The notes beneath the pieces are model-generated. The model was not told the DNA's origin. It made no database searches and saw only the letters and a list, made by a program, of their open reading frames with translations. A DNA stretch of 64,000 nt from Thalassospira sp. HJ (GTDB taxonomy: Bacteria; Pseudomonadota; Alphaproteobacteria; Rhodospirillales; Thalassospiraceae), in NCBI RefSeq assembly GCF_000948415.1, contig NZ_JYII01000003.1:1-64000 (forward strand). The letters run 5' to 3'. The translations under genes were made by a program, and so were the position numbers. Of the stretch, positions 28,069-38,039 are shown one piece after another. Positions within the stretch are counted from its first letter, which is position 1, and every line of letters starts with the position of its first letter.

Positions 28069-28524
28069 TTATTTGTTTTCTTTCTTCACGTTGGCGGCAA
28101 CCACCTGGCCCGCCTGAATAACCGTCAGACCGCCTTCTTCCACACCTTCGATGCGGCGGCAATGGCCTTCGATATGTGCGCCTGGCTCGATCGACAGGCT
28201 TTCATGAAGAATGTCACCGATCATGCGCGCGGTATCGGAAAGAGATACATCCTTTGCACGGACCTGACCGATAACGGTGCCGCAAATGCGAATTTTCTCG
28301 GCAACGATTTCGCCGCGGACTTCGCCGCTTTGGCCGATCGTCAGGGTCCGGGTGCGAATATCGCCATTGACCGAACCATCCACCTGAACATCGGATTCCG
28401 AAATCAGATCACCGGTAACACGGAGATCAGCATTGATGACCGACAGGCCACCCTTTTTCTCAGCAGTCGTGTTGCCGCTGCTTTTATTCGTCGTTTGTGT
28501 CGTCTTGCTCGCTTTTGAAAACAT
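28069..28524 (-). CDS. Bactofilin
   Basis: Self-assembling beta-helical cytoskeletal protein. The DUF583 core runs from about residue 28 to 125, with short repeated turns such as DLRVTGDLISESDVQVDGSV, LTIGQSGEVRGEI and ICGTVIGQVRA. The polar N-terminal tail is Ser/Thr/Lys-rich. The ATG at 28524 lies inside the 3' end of the M23 peptidase gene, a 41-nt overlap in another frame, so the two are translated together. Bactofilins often position cell-wall hydrolases, which fits the neighbour. Confidence 0.92.
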   Translation of the reverse strand: MFSKASKTTQTTNKSSGNTTAEKKGGLSVINADLRVTGDLISESDVQVDGSVNGDIRTRTLTIGQSGEVRGEIVAEKIRICGTVIGQVRAKDVSLSDTARMIGDILHESLSIEPGAHIEGHCRRIEGVEEGGLTVIQAGQVVAANVKKENK

Positions 28525-29809
28525 AACGTCCCGCCTCAATAAATTTCACAGGATTGACCGGCTTATCATGAACCCGAACTTCGTAGTGCACATGGCTACC
28601 GGTGCTTCGTCCGGTACTGCCCATCAGCGCTATTTCGTCCTGGTACTGCACTTCGTCGCCCTTCTTTACGAGGACCTTGTAAAGGTGGCCATAACGGGTG
28701 TGGATACCATTCCCATGGTCGATTTCGACCATCTTCCCGTATTTGCCACTCCATCCCGCATGCACCACTTTACCCGGTGCTGTTGCAAGAATTGGTGTCT
28801 TGATCGGTCCGGCAAGATCAACACCGGAATGAAAAGCCCAGCGACCATTGATCGGGTCTTTCCGTTTACCGAACGAGCTCGATAGATAGTATTTCGCCGC
28901 CGGTTCCCCGATTGGCGTCTTCTTTATCCTGTCATGCAGATTGGCCAGATGATCCATGCGATCATTAAGCGCCACTGCCGTATTGACAAATTCTTCGTCC
29001 TGCGGGTGCTCGGGCTCAAAGGCCACGAACGGGCCACCAACGCCCGGCTGCTGCGGTTTCATCGGCGGCAGGATGAAGGCTTCCGGCTGCAGGCCGGTCA
29101 TCTCAAGCACATTCTCAAGTTCGAGAATGGTGCTATCTGCCGTCTGGGCAACGCGCTGCATCGCCTGCTGCTGGATCGAATGCAGATCCGCAATACGCTG
29201 ACGCGCTTCGCTTAGCTCACCCTGAAGCTTTTTGGAACGCTGCAACGCCTGATCGCGCTCGCGCATGACCCGCGACATCACGGTCTCAACAGTTTCAAGC
29301 TCATCGCGCAGTGCAAGGTTGCGGTTGGTAATCCCGTCAATCTGCCCCTGCAGCGCATTCATCTGGTTATCCATCGATGTGCGAATGGCTGAAATCTGGA
29401 CTTTCTCCTTCTCGCTGGTCGCAAGTTTGGAGGTATAATCCTGGACCCGCGCCTGAAGCTGCAGGTTCTTCTCAGCCATCGACAACAGATTGCGATGGGT
29501 GTCTTCCATCTGGGCGGTAATCTCGCCAAACCGGCGCTGGCTTTCGGTTACACGGGCAATCAGACGGTTATAGGAAAGCTCGCTTCTGAAAAGCTGCTCT
29601 TCACGCATTGCAAGACGCTGATCAAGGTACCAGCTATAACCTGTAACGCCGACCGTCCAGGTAATAACTGCGGCCCCAAAAGAGGCCAACGCGACCTGCG
29701 CGTATTTTCCAAGCCGAAGCTGGTAAACAGAATCATTTGACCGGATAAGCAATTGCCGATCCGGAAACCATTTATCCACCAACCGACGAATGCGTTCAAA
29801 CGCCGACAT
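28484..29809 (-). CDS. Membrane-anchored M23 (LytM) peptidoglycan endopeptidase
   Basis: One membrane helix near residues 39-60, a long periplasmic coiled coil (about 65-230, rich in Gln, Glu and Arg heptads) and a C-terminal LytM domain (about 310-425). The zinc ligands appear in WAFHSGVDLAG (His and Asp) and GSHVHYEVRV (HxH), so the peptidase should be active, unlike degenerate EnvC-type domains. Coupling to bactofilin resembles bactofilin-M23 pairs that shape cells in other proteobacteria. Confidence 0.92.
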   Translation of the reverse strand: MSAFERIRRLVDKWFPDRQLLIRSNDSVYQLRLGKYAQVALASFGAAVITWTVGVTGYSWYLDQRLAMREEQLFRSELSYNRLIARVTESQRRFGEITAQMEDTHRNLLSMAEKNLQLQARVQDYTSKLATSEKEKVQISAIRTSMDNQMNALQGQIDGITNRNLALRDELETVETVMSRVMRERDQALQRSKKLQGELSEARQRIADLHSIQQQAMQRVAQTADSTILELENVLEMTGLQPEAFILPPMKPQQPGVGGPFVAFEPEHPQDEEFVNTAVALNDRMDHLANLHDRIKKTPIGEPAAKYYLSSSFGKRKDPINGRWAFHSGVDLAGPIKTPILATAPGKVVHAGWSGKYGKMVEIDHGNGIHTRYGHLYKVLVKKGDEVQYQDEIALMGSTGRSTGSHVHYEVRVHDKPVNPVKFIEAGRYVFKSEQDDTNDE

Positions 29810-30016
29810 ATTCAGTGTCTAACCCCTAGTTGCCCGTATGCACGTCCGGTTTGCCCGGTTGTGAAGAGTTTCTTTGACCCCGCCAGAGACTTTTTTGTCT
29901 TTTCTTTACGCTACCTTTAACTCGGCCTCCAAGCAAGCATGTTAACACATCCTTAATTGCAAAATTTTCACATAGCAGCCCGACCCTGTGATAGGTATCA
30001 CCATCTTTCACATCAT

Positions 30017-30514
30017 ATGCGTTTGCTGCAAATGGCCTTTTCCCGATTTCTGATCACATTCGCTGCCACCTGGTGCTATAGCGGCAAAAGCCCGAAAGCC
30101 CCCGGCACAGCCGGATCATTTGCCGCCCTGCCCTTTGGTTGGCTGATCTGGGCGTATGGTGGCAACACTGCGCTGATTCTTGCCAGCATCGCGGTTTTTG
30201 CCATCGGGATCTGGGTCGCCCATCTTTACAGCCATATGCTTGGCATTCATGACGCCGGTGAAATCGTGATTGATGAGGTCGTCGGTCAATGGATGTGCCT
30301 GCTTGTTGTGCCACTCGCCGGTGTCTGGATGGATGTCGCATGGCTCTTCATCGCCTTTGTGGCATTCCGAATATTTGACGTGATCAAGCCCTGGCCGATA
30401 CGCTGGGTAGACCGTCGGGTTGGTGGCGGCTTTGGCATCATGTTTGATGATGTGCTGGCCGGCGTCTTTGCCATGATTTCGCTGGTCATCATTGTTCACC
30501 TGACCGTGGGATGA
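30017..30514 (+). CDS. pgpA: Phosphatidylglycerophosphatase A
   Basis: Membrane phosphatase that makes phosphatidylglycerol from its phosphate. Conserved are YSGKSPKAPGTAGSFAALP near the N-terminus, GEIVIDEVVGQWMCL in the middle and FRIFDVIKPWPIRWVD, followed by GFGIMFDDVLAGV. Several hydrophobic helices span the protein. The start is uncertain (30017 or 30032); the longer open frame to 29957 is not conserved. The stop overlaps the next gene's ATG (ATGA). Confidence 0.93.
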   Translation: MRLLQMAFSRFLITFAATWCYSGKSPKAPGTAGSFAALPFGWLIWAYGGNTALILASIAVFAIGIWVAHLYSHMLGIHDAGEIVIDEVVGQWMCLLVVPLAGVWMDVAWLFIAFVAFRIFDVIKPWPIRWVDRRVGGGFGIMFDDVLAGVFAMISLVIIVHLTVG

Positions 30515-31014
30515 GCCTGATGATGAATGATACCGACCTTCTAAACGCTGCAAGCGCCCTGATCGCCAAGTGCAAGGCCAAGGGCGAAATGATCGCAACG
30601 GCCGAATCCTGTACCGGTGGCCTGATCACCGGCACGCTGACCGGCGTTGATGGCAGTTCATCGGTCGTCGATTGCGGCTTTGTCACCTATTCGAACGAAG
30701 CCAAGCACAGCCTGATTGGTGTCGGCAACGACCTGCTGGCGGAATTCGGCGCTGTCTCGGAACCGGTGGCGCGCGCTATGTGCGAGGGCGCACTCGATCG
30801 TGCCCCCAATGCCACCATCGCCGTCTCTGTTACCGGTATTGCCGGTCCGGGCGGCGGCACGGATACCAAGCCTGTCGGGTTGGTTCATTTCGGCTGTGCG
30901 GCCAAGGGACGGGACACCATCACGACCCATGTCGTGTTTCCCGGTGATCGCCATGCTGTGCGCAAGGCAACCGTCCTAAGAGCATTCGCTTTGATTGAGG
31001 AAATTCTGGGCTGA
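30511..31014 (+). CDS. pncC: CinA C-terminal domain nicotinamide-nucleotide amidase
   Basis: Predicted NMN deamidase that recycles pyridine nucleotide. It is the stand-alone C-terminal domain of CinA (167 residues), with MIATAESCTGGLITGTLT, YSNEAKHSLIGV and SVTGIAGPGGGTDTKPVGLV intact, including the catalytic Ser in the first motif. The gene overlaps pgpA by 4 nt, so both are expressed together. The N-terminal molybdopterin-like half of full CinA is absent, as in many proteobacteria. Confidence 0.92.
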   Translation: MSLMMNDTDLLNAASALIAKCKAKGEMIATAESCTGGLITGTLTGVDGSSSVVDCGFVTYSNEAKHSLIGVGNDLLAEFGAVSEPVARAMCEGALDRAPNATIAVSVTGIAGPGGGTDTKPVGLVHFGCAAKGRDTITTHVVFPGDRHAVRKATVLRAFALIEEILG

Positions 31015-31479
31015 TCAGCCCTGATTTTTCGGGTCCGGCAATGTCGGCGTGCCGTAAACTTCGCGTGCGCGGGTTTCAAACGCGCCGACCATCAGCTTGA
31101 CGGCCTCGTTAAACACGACACCGATCATTTTCTGCAACAGGGCTGAGCGGAACTCGAAATCGACAAAGAAATCAAGCCAGGTGCCGCCGTCTTCATCCTC
31201 TTCAAACACCCAGTGATTATTGAGGTACTTGAACGGCCCCTGCAGATATTCTACATCGACCCGATCCGGGCGCTGCAGGGTGACCTTGGATGTATATTTC
31301 TCGCGAAACATCTTAAACCCGATCACCAGATCAGCCTGAAGCACATTCCCATCGCGCTTGCGCACGCGTGATGCGACACACCACGGCAGAAATTCCGAGT
31401 AGGAATCGATATCCGCGACGAGATCAAAGAGTTGTTCCGGCGTATAGGGCAGTTTCCTGCGCTCTGCATGCGTCGGCAC
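31015..31479 (-). CDS. RatA/COQ10-like START-domain protein
   Basis: Polyketide cyclase/START-fold protein of the RatA-COQ10 group; homologues bind ubiquinone precursors or, in E. coli, were described as RatA. The N-terminus shows LPYTPEQLFDLVADIDSYSE and FLPWCVASRV, and the end MIGVVFNEAVKLMVGAFETRA is typical. Its stop codon abuts the stop of pncC on the other strand, so the two genes converge with no spacer. lipA lies just upstream on the same strand. A role in quinone handling is more likely than a toxin role. Confidence 0.88.
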   Translation of the reverse strand: MPTHAERRKLPYTPEQLFDLVADIDSYSEFLPWCVASRVRKRDGNVLQADLVIGFKMFREKYTSKVTLQRPDRVDVEYLQGPFKYLNNHWVFEEDEDGGTWLDFFVDFEFRSALLQKMIGVVFNEAVKLMVGAFETRAREVYGTPTLPDPKNQG

Positions 31480-31528
31480 TCGATATCTCCCCTGATCGTC
31501 GTGGTCTGCGGTAAAACTGCTAAGCGGA

Positions 31529-32527
31529 TTACTGTGCCGCGGTCACGGCCTGCTCTGCCTTGGCTTTGGCTGCTTCTGCGGCGGCAAGCTTCTTCTCACG
31601 TGCTTCGCGCAACTGTTCAAAGTCGCGGTCCGCGTGATAGCTCGACCGCGTCAGCGGCGTTGCCGAAACCATCAGGAAACCCTTGCCACGCGCCATCGAT
31701 GCATAATCGTTAAATTCGTCAGGCGTGACGAATTTGTGCACCGGTTCGTGCTTAAGGGTCGGCTGCAGATACTGGCCAATCGTCAGGAAGTCGACATCTG
31801 CAACACGCAGATCATCCATCACCTGTGCCAGTTCCTTGCGCTCTTCGCCCAGACCGACCATCAGGCCGGATTTGGTGAAGATCGTCGGGTCAATCTGTTT
31901 GACCCGGTCCAGAATGCGCAGCGACTGATAGTAACGTGCGCCCGGACGGATGTTGGTATAAAGCCGCGGAACCGTTTCAAGGTTGTGGTTGAACACATCC
32001 GGACGGGCCTTGGCAACGATTTCGACCGCACCGGGCTTGTCACGGAAGTCCGGGGTCAGGATTTCAATCGTCGTTTCCGGCGACTTGTGACGGATCGCTT
32101 CAATCACGCGGGCAAAATGCGCGGCCCCGCCATCGGCCAGATCATCACGGTCAACCGAGGTGATCACAACATGCTTGAGCTGCATGTCAGCAACCGCCAT
32201 CGCCAAGTTTTCCGGCTCGAACGGATCAAGCGCGTTCGGCATGCCGGTCTTGACGTTGCAGAACGAACAGGCACGCGTGCAGGTGTCGCCCATGATCATG
32301 AAGGATGCGTGTTTTTTCTGCCAGCATTCGCCGATATTCGGGCATGCGGCTTCTTCACACACGGTATGAAGGTTCAGGCCACGCGCAAGGTCGCGGGTTT
32401 CCTGATAGCCCTTGGAGGTCGGAGCCTTGACCCTGATCCAGGACGGTTTGCGCCCCGATGGGCGATCTGGCCGTTTCTGTTTTTCCGGGTGACGAACTGT
32501 TTTCTGTTCGCTGGGCGCCGTCGACAT
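31529..32527 (-). CDS. lipA: Lipoyl synthase
   Basis: Radical SAM enzyme that inserts two sulfurs into octanoyl domains. The auxiliary cluster cysteines are in [13 protein letters not shown] and the radical SAM cysteines in [10 protein letters not shown]. The C-terminal RSSYHAD motif with its cluster-ligand serine is present, followed by an Ala/Lys-rich helical tail. GGAGGT precedes the ATG at 32527. It directly follows the pyruvate dehydrogenase genes, whose lipoyl domains are its substrates. Confidence 0.97.
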   Translation of the reverse strand: MSTAPSEQKTVRHPEKQKRPDRPSGRKPSWIRVKAPTSKGYQETRDLARGLNLHTVCEEAACPNIGECWQKKHASFMIMGDTCTRACSFCNVKTGMPNALDPFEPENLAMAVADMQLKHVVITSVDRDDLADGGAAHFARVIEAIRHKSPETTIEILTPDFRDKPGAVEIVAKARPDVFNHNLETVPRLYTNIRPGARYYQSLRILDRVKQIDPTIFTKSGLMVGLGEERKELAQVMDDLRVADVDFLTIGQYLQPTLKHEPVHKFVTPDEFNDYASMARGKGFLMVSATPLTRSSYHADRDFEQLREAREKKLAAAEAAKAKAEQAVTAAQ

Positions 32528-32652
32528 AGAGTTACCTCCGAAGGATTGGACGGGCGGCAATTTGCCGCCACGCCGCGCATTTGTCAAACCGACATTCGTC
32601 AAAAGTGATCATACCGGGCATGTCTGCCCGGCACGACACAATGTCTCAAGCT

Positions 32653-34050
32653 TTAGAAGTGGATCGCACGGCCATAGGCGTCAAGGACCGACTCATGCAT
32701 CATTTCCGAAAGCGTCGGATGCGGGAAGACCGTATGCATCAGATCTTCCTCGGTCGTTTCAAGACCCATCGCAACCACAAAGCCCTGGATCAGCTCGGTC
32801 ACTTCGGCACCAACCATGTGCGCGCCAAGCAATTCACCGGTCTTGGCATCAAACACGGTTTTCACCAGACCTTCGGCCTCGCCAAGGGCAACCGCCTTGC
32901 CATTGCCGATGAACGGGAACTTGCCAACCTTGACTTCATAGCCGGCATCTTTCGCCTTGGCTTCGGTCAGGCCAACACTTGCGACCTGCGGATGGCAATA
33001 GGTGCAACCCGGGATCTTGCGCGGATCAAGCGGATGAACGCCTTTGACACCGGCAATCTTTTCAATGCAGATCACGCCTTCATGCTCTGCCTTGTGGGCC
33101 AGCATCGGCGGGCCTGCAACGTCACCAATGGCGTAAATGCCCGGCTCTGCGGTTGCCGAATATTCATCGGTGCCAATCACGTTGCGATCAACCTTGACCT
33201 TGGTGGTTTCAAGACCAAGACCCTCGGTATTGCCAATGACGCCAACTGCGGAAATCACGCGATCAACGGTGAGTTCCTGCTTCTTGCCGTCCTTGGTTTC
33301 AACCGTGACGACAACATTGTCGGCATTGCGCTTGAGATTGGCGACCTTGGCTTCGGTCAGAATCTTCATCCCGTCCTTGGTCATCATCTTCTGTGCAAGG
33401 CCGGCGACTTCCTTGTCCTCGACCGGCATGATCTGCGGCATGATTTCAACCACGGTCACATCGGCACCCATGGTGTGATAGAAGCTGGCAAATTCGATGC
33501 CGATGGCACCGGAACCGACCACAACAAGGCTTTTGGGCATCTTGTCCGGCGTCATCGCCTTCTTGTAATCCCAAACCACCTTGCCATCGGCCTCAAGCCC
33601 CGGAAGCGAGCGTGCACGCGCACCGGTCGCAATGATGTAATTCTTGGCGGTATAGGTGCCCTTGTCCTTGCCTTCGACCACGATCTTTTTCGGGCCGTCG
33701 AACTTGGCTTCACCCGTGATCACGGTGACCTTGTTCTTTTTGAGCAAATGACCAACACCACCCGCCAGCTGCTTGGACACACCACGCGAACGCTGGATCA
33801 CGGCATCAAGGTCAAAGGCCGGCTTTTCGCACGAAAGGCCATAATCCTTTGCATGATGCATGTTGCGATAAACTTCCGCCGAACGCAGCAGCGCCTTGGT
33901 CGGGATACAGCCCCAGTTCAGGCAAATGCCACCAACATGTTCACGCTCGACAACAGCCGTTTTCAGGCCAAGCTGGGCCGCACGGATTGCGGTTACATAA
34001 CCACCCGGGCCAGCACCAATCACGATTACGTCGAAATTGCTATCCGCCAT
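32653..34050 (-). CDS. lpd: Dihydrolipoyl dehydrogenase (E3)
   Basis: FAD enzyme reoxidising dihydrolipoyl groups with NAD. It has the FAD-binding motif VIVIGAGPGGYVTAIRAAQLG, split here as GAGPGG at 12-17, the redox disulfide in GGICLNWGCIPTK, the NAD motif VVGSGAIGIEFASFY and the C-terminal catalytic His in HPHPTLSEMM. Length 465 is normal. As last of the pdhA-pdhB-pdhC-lpd set it is most likely the E3 of pyruvate dehydrogenase. Confidence 0.96.
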   Translation of the reverse strand: MADSNFDVIVIGAGPGGYVTAIRAAQLGLKTAVVEREHVGGICLNWGCIPTKALLRSAEVYRNMHHAKDYGLSCEKPAFDLDAVIQRSRGVSKQLAGGVGHLLKKNKVTVITGEAKFDGPKKIVVEGKDKGTYTAKNYIIATGARARSLPGLEADGKVVWDYKKAMTPDKMPKSLVVVGSGAIGIEFASFYHTMGADVTVVEIMPQIMPVEDKEVAGLAQKMMTKDGMKILTEAKVANLKRNADNVVVTVETKDGKKQELTVDRVISAVGVIGNTEGLGLETTKVKVDRNVIGTDEYSATAEPGIYAIGDVAGPPMLAHKAEHEGVICIEKIAGVKGVHPLDPRKIPGCTYCHPQVASVGLTEAKAKDAGYEVKVGKFPFIGNGKAVALGEAEGLVKTVFDAKTGELLGAHMVGAEVTELIQGFVVAMGLETTEEDLMHTVFPHPTLSEMMHESVLDAYGRAIHF

Positions 34051-34145
34051 CGTAGGATCTCCTTTGCCTGCCCATTAATGGTCACAGGTCTTGAAATTCA
34101 AATGCTTGCGGGGACTTGTTAAAGCCCCCGCGCAACTTTGGACCC

Positions 34146-35465
34146 TCAGAGCAGCATGCTCAGCGGATCTTCAATAAGCTTTTTGAATTCGGCCATGAAC
34201 TCTGCACCGACCGCGCCGTCGACCGCACGGTGGTCAACAGAAAGGGTGCAGCTCATGACAGTGGCGATTGCCAGCGCGCCGTCCTTGACGACCGGACGCT
34301 GTTCACCCGCACCAACGGCCAGGATGCAGCCCTGCGGCGGGTTAATGATCGCGGAGAATTCCTTGATACCGAACATGCCAAGGTTGGATACAGAGAACGT
34401 CCCACCCTGATAATCTTCCGGCATCAGTTTGCCGTCGCGTGCCTTGCCAGCCAGCGTCTTCATCTCGGTCGAGATTTCCGCAAGGCCTTTGGACCCAGCA
34501 TCACGAACCACAGGCGTGATCAGGCCACCTTCGATGGCAACCGCCACCGAGATATCCTGTTTCTTGCACTGAAGGGTCGCCTTGTCGGTCCAGATGGAGT
34601 TCGCAGCCGGAACCTTTTTCAGTGCCAGCGAAACCGCACGGATGATGAAGTCATTGACCGAAATCTTGACACCCTCGCCCGCCTTTTCATTCAGCTGCTT
34701 GCGGGTTGCCAACAGATTGTCGAGTTCGCAATCCACCGTCAGATAGAAATGCGGAACCTGCTGCTTGGACTCGGTCAGGCGACGCGCGATGGTTTTGCGC
34801 ATGCCGCTGTTCGGAATTTCTTCGTATTCCGGAAGACCGGTAAGATCCGGGTTCCAGCCAGATGCGGCCGGTGCAGAAGCTGCTGCCGGTGCGGCATCGG
34901 ATTTCTTGTCCTCGGACGCGGCTGATTTCTCTGCCGGTTTGGACGACATTGCGGCTTCCACGTCACGTTTGACGATACGACCACGCGGGCCCGAACCGGA
35001 AACGCCGGAAAGCTCAACACCTTCATTCGCAGCAATACGACGCGCAAGCGGGCTTGCCTTGATACGCTCGCCACCGGAAACCGGTGCAGCCGGGGCCGGC
35101 TTGTCGCCACCCGATGCTGCCGGTGCTTTTTCCTCTTTGGCATCGCTTGCGGTCGGGGCGCTGTCGCCACCACCCGTGCTTGCTGCCGAGGTATCCGCAC
35201 CTTCAAGCGCGCTTTCGTCTTCGTCTTCTTCCAAAAGCAATGCGATGACTTCGTTCACCGCAACATTTTCACTGCCTTCGGAAACAAGGATTTTACCGAT
35301 TTTGCCTTCGTCGACAGCTTCGACTTCCATGGTGGCTTTATCGGTTTCGATTTCGGCGATGACGTCACCCGACTCAACGGTGTCGCCTTCCTTGACGTGC
35401 CATTTCGCCAAGGTGCCTTCGGTCATGGTCGGCGACAGGGCCGGCATCAATACTTTTACAGGCAT
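34146..35465 (-). CDS. pdhC: Pyruvate dehydrogenase E2, dihydrolipoamide acetyltransferase
   Basis: Core acetyltransferase of the complex. The lipoyl domain (1-80) carries the modified Lys in [15 protein letters not shown]. An Ala/Pro/Ser linker leads to the peripheral subunit-binding domain (about 132-168, ASPLARRIAANEGVELS), a second linker and the catalytic domain from about 215 to 439 ending with the HxxxD motif DHRAVDGAVGAEF. Its lipoyl domain is close to that at the start of pdhB. Confidence 0.96.
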   Translation of the reverse strand: MPVKVLMPALSPTMTEGTLAKWHVKEGDTVESGDVIAEIETDKATMEVEAVDEGKIGKILVSEGSENVAVNEVIALLLEEDEDESALEGADTSAASTGGGDSAPTASDAKEEKAPAASGGDKPAPAAPVSGGERIKASPLARRIAANEGVELSGVSGSGPRGRIVKRDVEAAMSSKPAEKSAASEDKKSDAAPAAASAPAASGWNPDLTGLPEYEEIPNSGMRKTIARRLTESKQQVPHFYLTVDCELDNLLATRKQLNEKAGEGVKISVNDFIIRAVSLALKKVPAANSIWTDKATLQCKKQDISVAVAIEGGLITPVVRDAGSKGLAEISTEMKTLAGKARDGKLMPEDYQGGTFSVSNLGMFGIKEFSAIINPPQGCILAVGAGEQRPVVKDGALAIATVMSCTLSVDHRAVDGAVGAEFMAEFKKLIEDPLSMLL

Positions 35466-35529
35466 GAACGCATTCTCCCGGTAACGGGGCGGCGCGGTTT
35501 GACCCGCGACCTGCCCCTGTCCGTCTTAC

Positions 35530-36972
35530 TTAGCGATAGCAAACGGCCTTGGCCGCGGCGACGATGTGGCTGTCCTGCGGAAGCGCAAGCGCCTCCAGGT
35601 TGGCAGCATACGGCATCGGAACGTCTTCGCCGGTTACACGGGCAACCGGTGCATCGAGGTAATCAAATGCATGTTCCATCACAACAGACGCGATTTCCGC
35701 ACCAATACCCGAGAAGTGCCAGCCTTCTTCGACAGTCACCAGACGGTTGGTCTTCATCACCGAACGCACGATGGTGTTCACGTCCAGCGGACGGATGGTG
35801 CGCAGGTTGATGACCTCTGCCGAGATGCCCTGCTCTGCCAGCTGTTCAGCTGCTTTAAGCGCCTTGCCAACCATGATCGAGAAAGCAACGATGGTGACAT
35901 CGGTCCCTTCGCGTTCGATCTTGGCCTGACCGATCGGCAGGACGAAATCATCATCATCAGGCACTTCGAAGCTCTGACCGTACATGATTTCGTTTTCAAG
36001 GAAGACAATCGGGTTCGGATCGCGGATGGCTGCCTTAAGCAGGCCTTTGGCATCTGCTGCCGACCACGGTGCAACAACCTTCAGGCCCGGGCAATGTGCA
36101 TACCAAGATGCATAGCACTGCGAGTGCTGGGCACCGACGCGCGACGCAGCACCGTTCGGGCCACGGAACACGATCGGGCAACCAAGCTGGCCACCGGACA
36201 TATAAAGGGTTTTCGCAGCAGAGTTGATGATCTGGTCGATCGCCTGCATTGCGAAGTTAAAGGTCATGAATTCCAGAACCGGCTTCAGCCCCATAAAGGC
36301 AGAACCGGTTGCAAGGCCGGTGAAGCCATGCTCGGTGATCGGGGTATCGATCACACGCTTGTCACCGAACTCGTCCAGAAGACCCTGGGTAACCTTGTAG
36401 GCACCCTGATACTGAGCAACTTCTTCACCCATGACGAAAACATTCTCGTCGGTGCGCATTTCTTCGGCCATTGCATCACGCAGGGCTTCACGCACGGTCT
36501 GGGTTTTAAAGCTGGTATAGGTCTTTTCGTCCTGAGTGCTGTTCATCACGCTCATTGCGCGCGGCTCAGCTTCCGAACGTTCAATCGCACCACTGGCCGA
36601 AACCGGCGCAGCGCTTGACGACGCAGCAGCCGGGGCTTCGTCAGAAGATGCTTCTTCTTCCTTGGCCGGTGCGGCCTCTGCTTTCGGTGCGGACGATGCG
36701 GACACGTTATCGAGTGCGGACGCGTCTTCATCTTCTTCGAGGATATAGGCAATCACCTGATTGACCGCGACATTCTCGGTACCGGCATCAACAACGAGCT
36801 TACCAATGGTGCCCTCGTCTACGGCCTCGACTTCCATCGTGGCTTTGTCGGTTTCGATTTCTGCGATCACGTCACCGGATGCGACAGTATCGCCTTCCTT
36901 GACGTTCCATTTGGCAAGTGTGCCTTCGGTCATGGTCGGCGACAGGGCCGGCATCAAAACTTCAATCGGCAT
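35530..36972 (-). CDS. pdhB: Pyruvate dehydrogenase E1 beta subunit with N-terminal lipoyl domain
   Basis: Forms the thiamine diphosphate site with E1 alpha. Residues 1-80 are a complete lipoyl domain ([15 protein letters not shown]), nearly the same as in E2, then an Ala/Ser/Glu linker and the E1 beta body from about 150, with [30 protein letters not shown] and [18 protein letters not shown]1 beta with its own lipoyl domain is known from several alphaproteobacteria. pdhC follows after 64 nt. Confidence 0.96.
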   Translation of the reverse strand: MPIEVLMPALSPTMTEGTLAKWNVKEGDTVASGDVIAEIETDKATMEVEAVDEGTIGKLVVDAGTENVAVNQVIAYILEEDEDASALDNVSASSAPKAEAAPAKEEEASSDEAPAAASSSAAPVSASGAIERSEAEPRAMSVMNSTQDEKTYTSFKTQTVREALRDAMAEEMRTDENVFVMGEEVAQYQGAYKVTQGLLDEFGDKRVIDTPITEHGFTGLATGSAFMGLKPVLEFMTFNFAMQAIDQIINSAAKTLYMSGGQLGCPIVFRGPNGAASRVGAQHSQCYASWYAHCPGLKVVAPWSAADAKGLLKAAIRDPNPIVFLENEIMYGQSFEVPDDDDFVLPIGQAKIEREGTDVTIVAFSIMVGKALKAAEQLAEQGISAEVINLRTIRPLDVNTIVRSVMKTNRLVTVEEGWHFSGIGAEIASVVMEHAFDYLDAPVARVTGEDVPMPYAANLEALALPQDSHIVAAAKAVCYR

Positions 36973-37025
36973 TGTTCCCTCTCTCCCGGGAAATATCGTT
37001 CAAAAGCGGTTCGCAGTCTTTGCGA

Positions 37026-38039
37026 TCACGCGTCGATCAGAATGTCGGTAAACAGTTCGGAAACATCCGGTTCCGGGCTGTTTTGCGCGAACTCGGCCGC
37101 TTTTGCGACTTCGGCCTTAACTTCCTTGTCGATGTCTTTCAGACCGGCTTCATCAACGATGTTGCCGTCGATCAGGAGCTTTTTGACCATATCGATCGGA
37201 TCGTGCTCTTTACGCATTTTGTCGAGCTCGTCCTTGGTCCGGTATTTCGCCGGGTCGGACATGGAATGCCCGCGATAACGATAGGTTTTAAGTTCCAGGA
37301 TGTAAGGCCCCTTGCCTTCACGGCAATGCGCCACAGCACGTTCACCAGCAGCCTTCACCGCCAGAACGTCCATACCGTCAACCTGTTCACCGGGGATGCC
37401 ATAGGCCTTGCCGCGTTCATACAGGTCCGGGCTGGACGAGTGACGCTGGGTCGAGGTGCCCATCGCATACTGGTTGTTCTCGATGCAGTAGATTACCGGA
37501 AGCTGCCAAAGCGCTGCCATGTTGAAGGCTTCATAGACCTGACCCTGGTTGACAGCACCGTCACCAAGATAGGTCATGCAGACCCGGTTCTCACCGCGAT
37601 ATTTGTAGCTGAAAGCAATACCGGTTCCGAGCGGAACCTGCGCACCCACGATACCGTGCCCACCATAGAAATTCTTTTCCTTGGAGAACATGTGCATCGA
37701 GCCGCCTTTACCGCGGGAATAACCGCCTTCGCGGCCCGTCAGTTCGGCCATGACACCGGCTGCATCCATGCCTGTTGCAAGCATGTGGCCGTGATCACGA
37801 TAGCTGGTGATAACACCGTCTTCGTCCGATGCTGCGGCCTGCATGCCGACAACAACGGCTTCCTGCCCAATATAAAGGTGGCAGAAACCACCGATGAGCC
37901 CCATGCCATACAGCTGACCGGCTTTTTCTTCAAAGCGGCGGATCAGAAGCATTTCACGGTAATATTTGAGGAGATCGTCACTGCTCGCCTGGTTGTCAGC
38001 GCGCGTAGTGCCGCGTTTACGTTTTGGTGTGGTCGCCAT
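37026..38039 (-). CDS. pdhA: Pyruvate dehydrogenase E1 alpha subunit
   Basis: Decarboxylates pyruvate with thiamine diphosphate. The cofactor motif GDGAVNQGQVYEAFNMAALW to ENNQYAMGT is complete, and the phosphorylation-loop-like segment TYRYRGHSMSDPAKYR is conserved. Length 337 is normal. It is the first gene of pdhA-pdhB-pdhC-lpd-lipA, so the operon promoter should lie in the 558-nt gap upstream. Confidence 0.97.
   Translation of the reverse strand: MATTPKRKRGTTRADNQASSDDLLKYYREMLLIRRFEEKAGQLYGMGLIGGFCHLYIGQEAVVVGMQAAASDEDGVITSYRDHGHMLATGMDAAGVMAELTGREGGYSRGKGGSMHMFSKEKNFYGGHGIVGAQVPLGTGIAFSYKYRGENRVCMTYLGDGAVNQGQVYEAFNMAALWQLPVIYCIENNQYAMGTSTQRHSSSPDLYERGKAYGIPGEQVDGMDVLAVKAAGERAVAHCREGKGPYILELKTYRYRGHSMSDPAKYRTKDELDKMRKEHDPIDMVKKLLIDGNIVDEAGLKDIDKEVKAEVAKAAEFAQNSPEPDVSELFTDILIDA

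Noticed and set aside
32614-32631. CCGGGCA/TGCCCGG hairpin between lpd and lipA as a terminator
   Set aside because: No T-tract on the minus strand, and lipA follows in the same direction with a good ribosome binding site.
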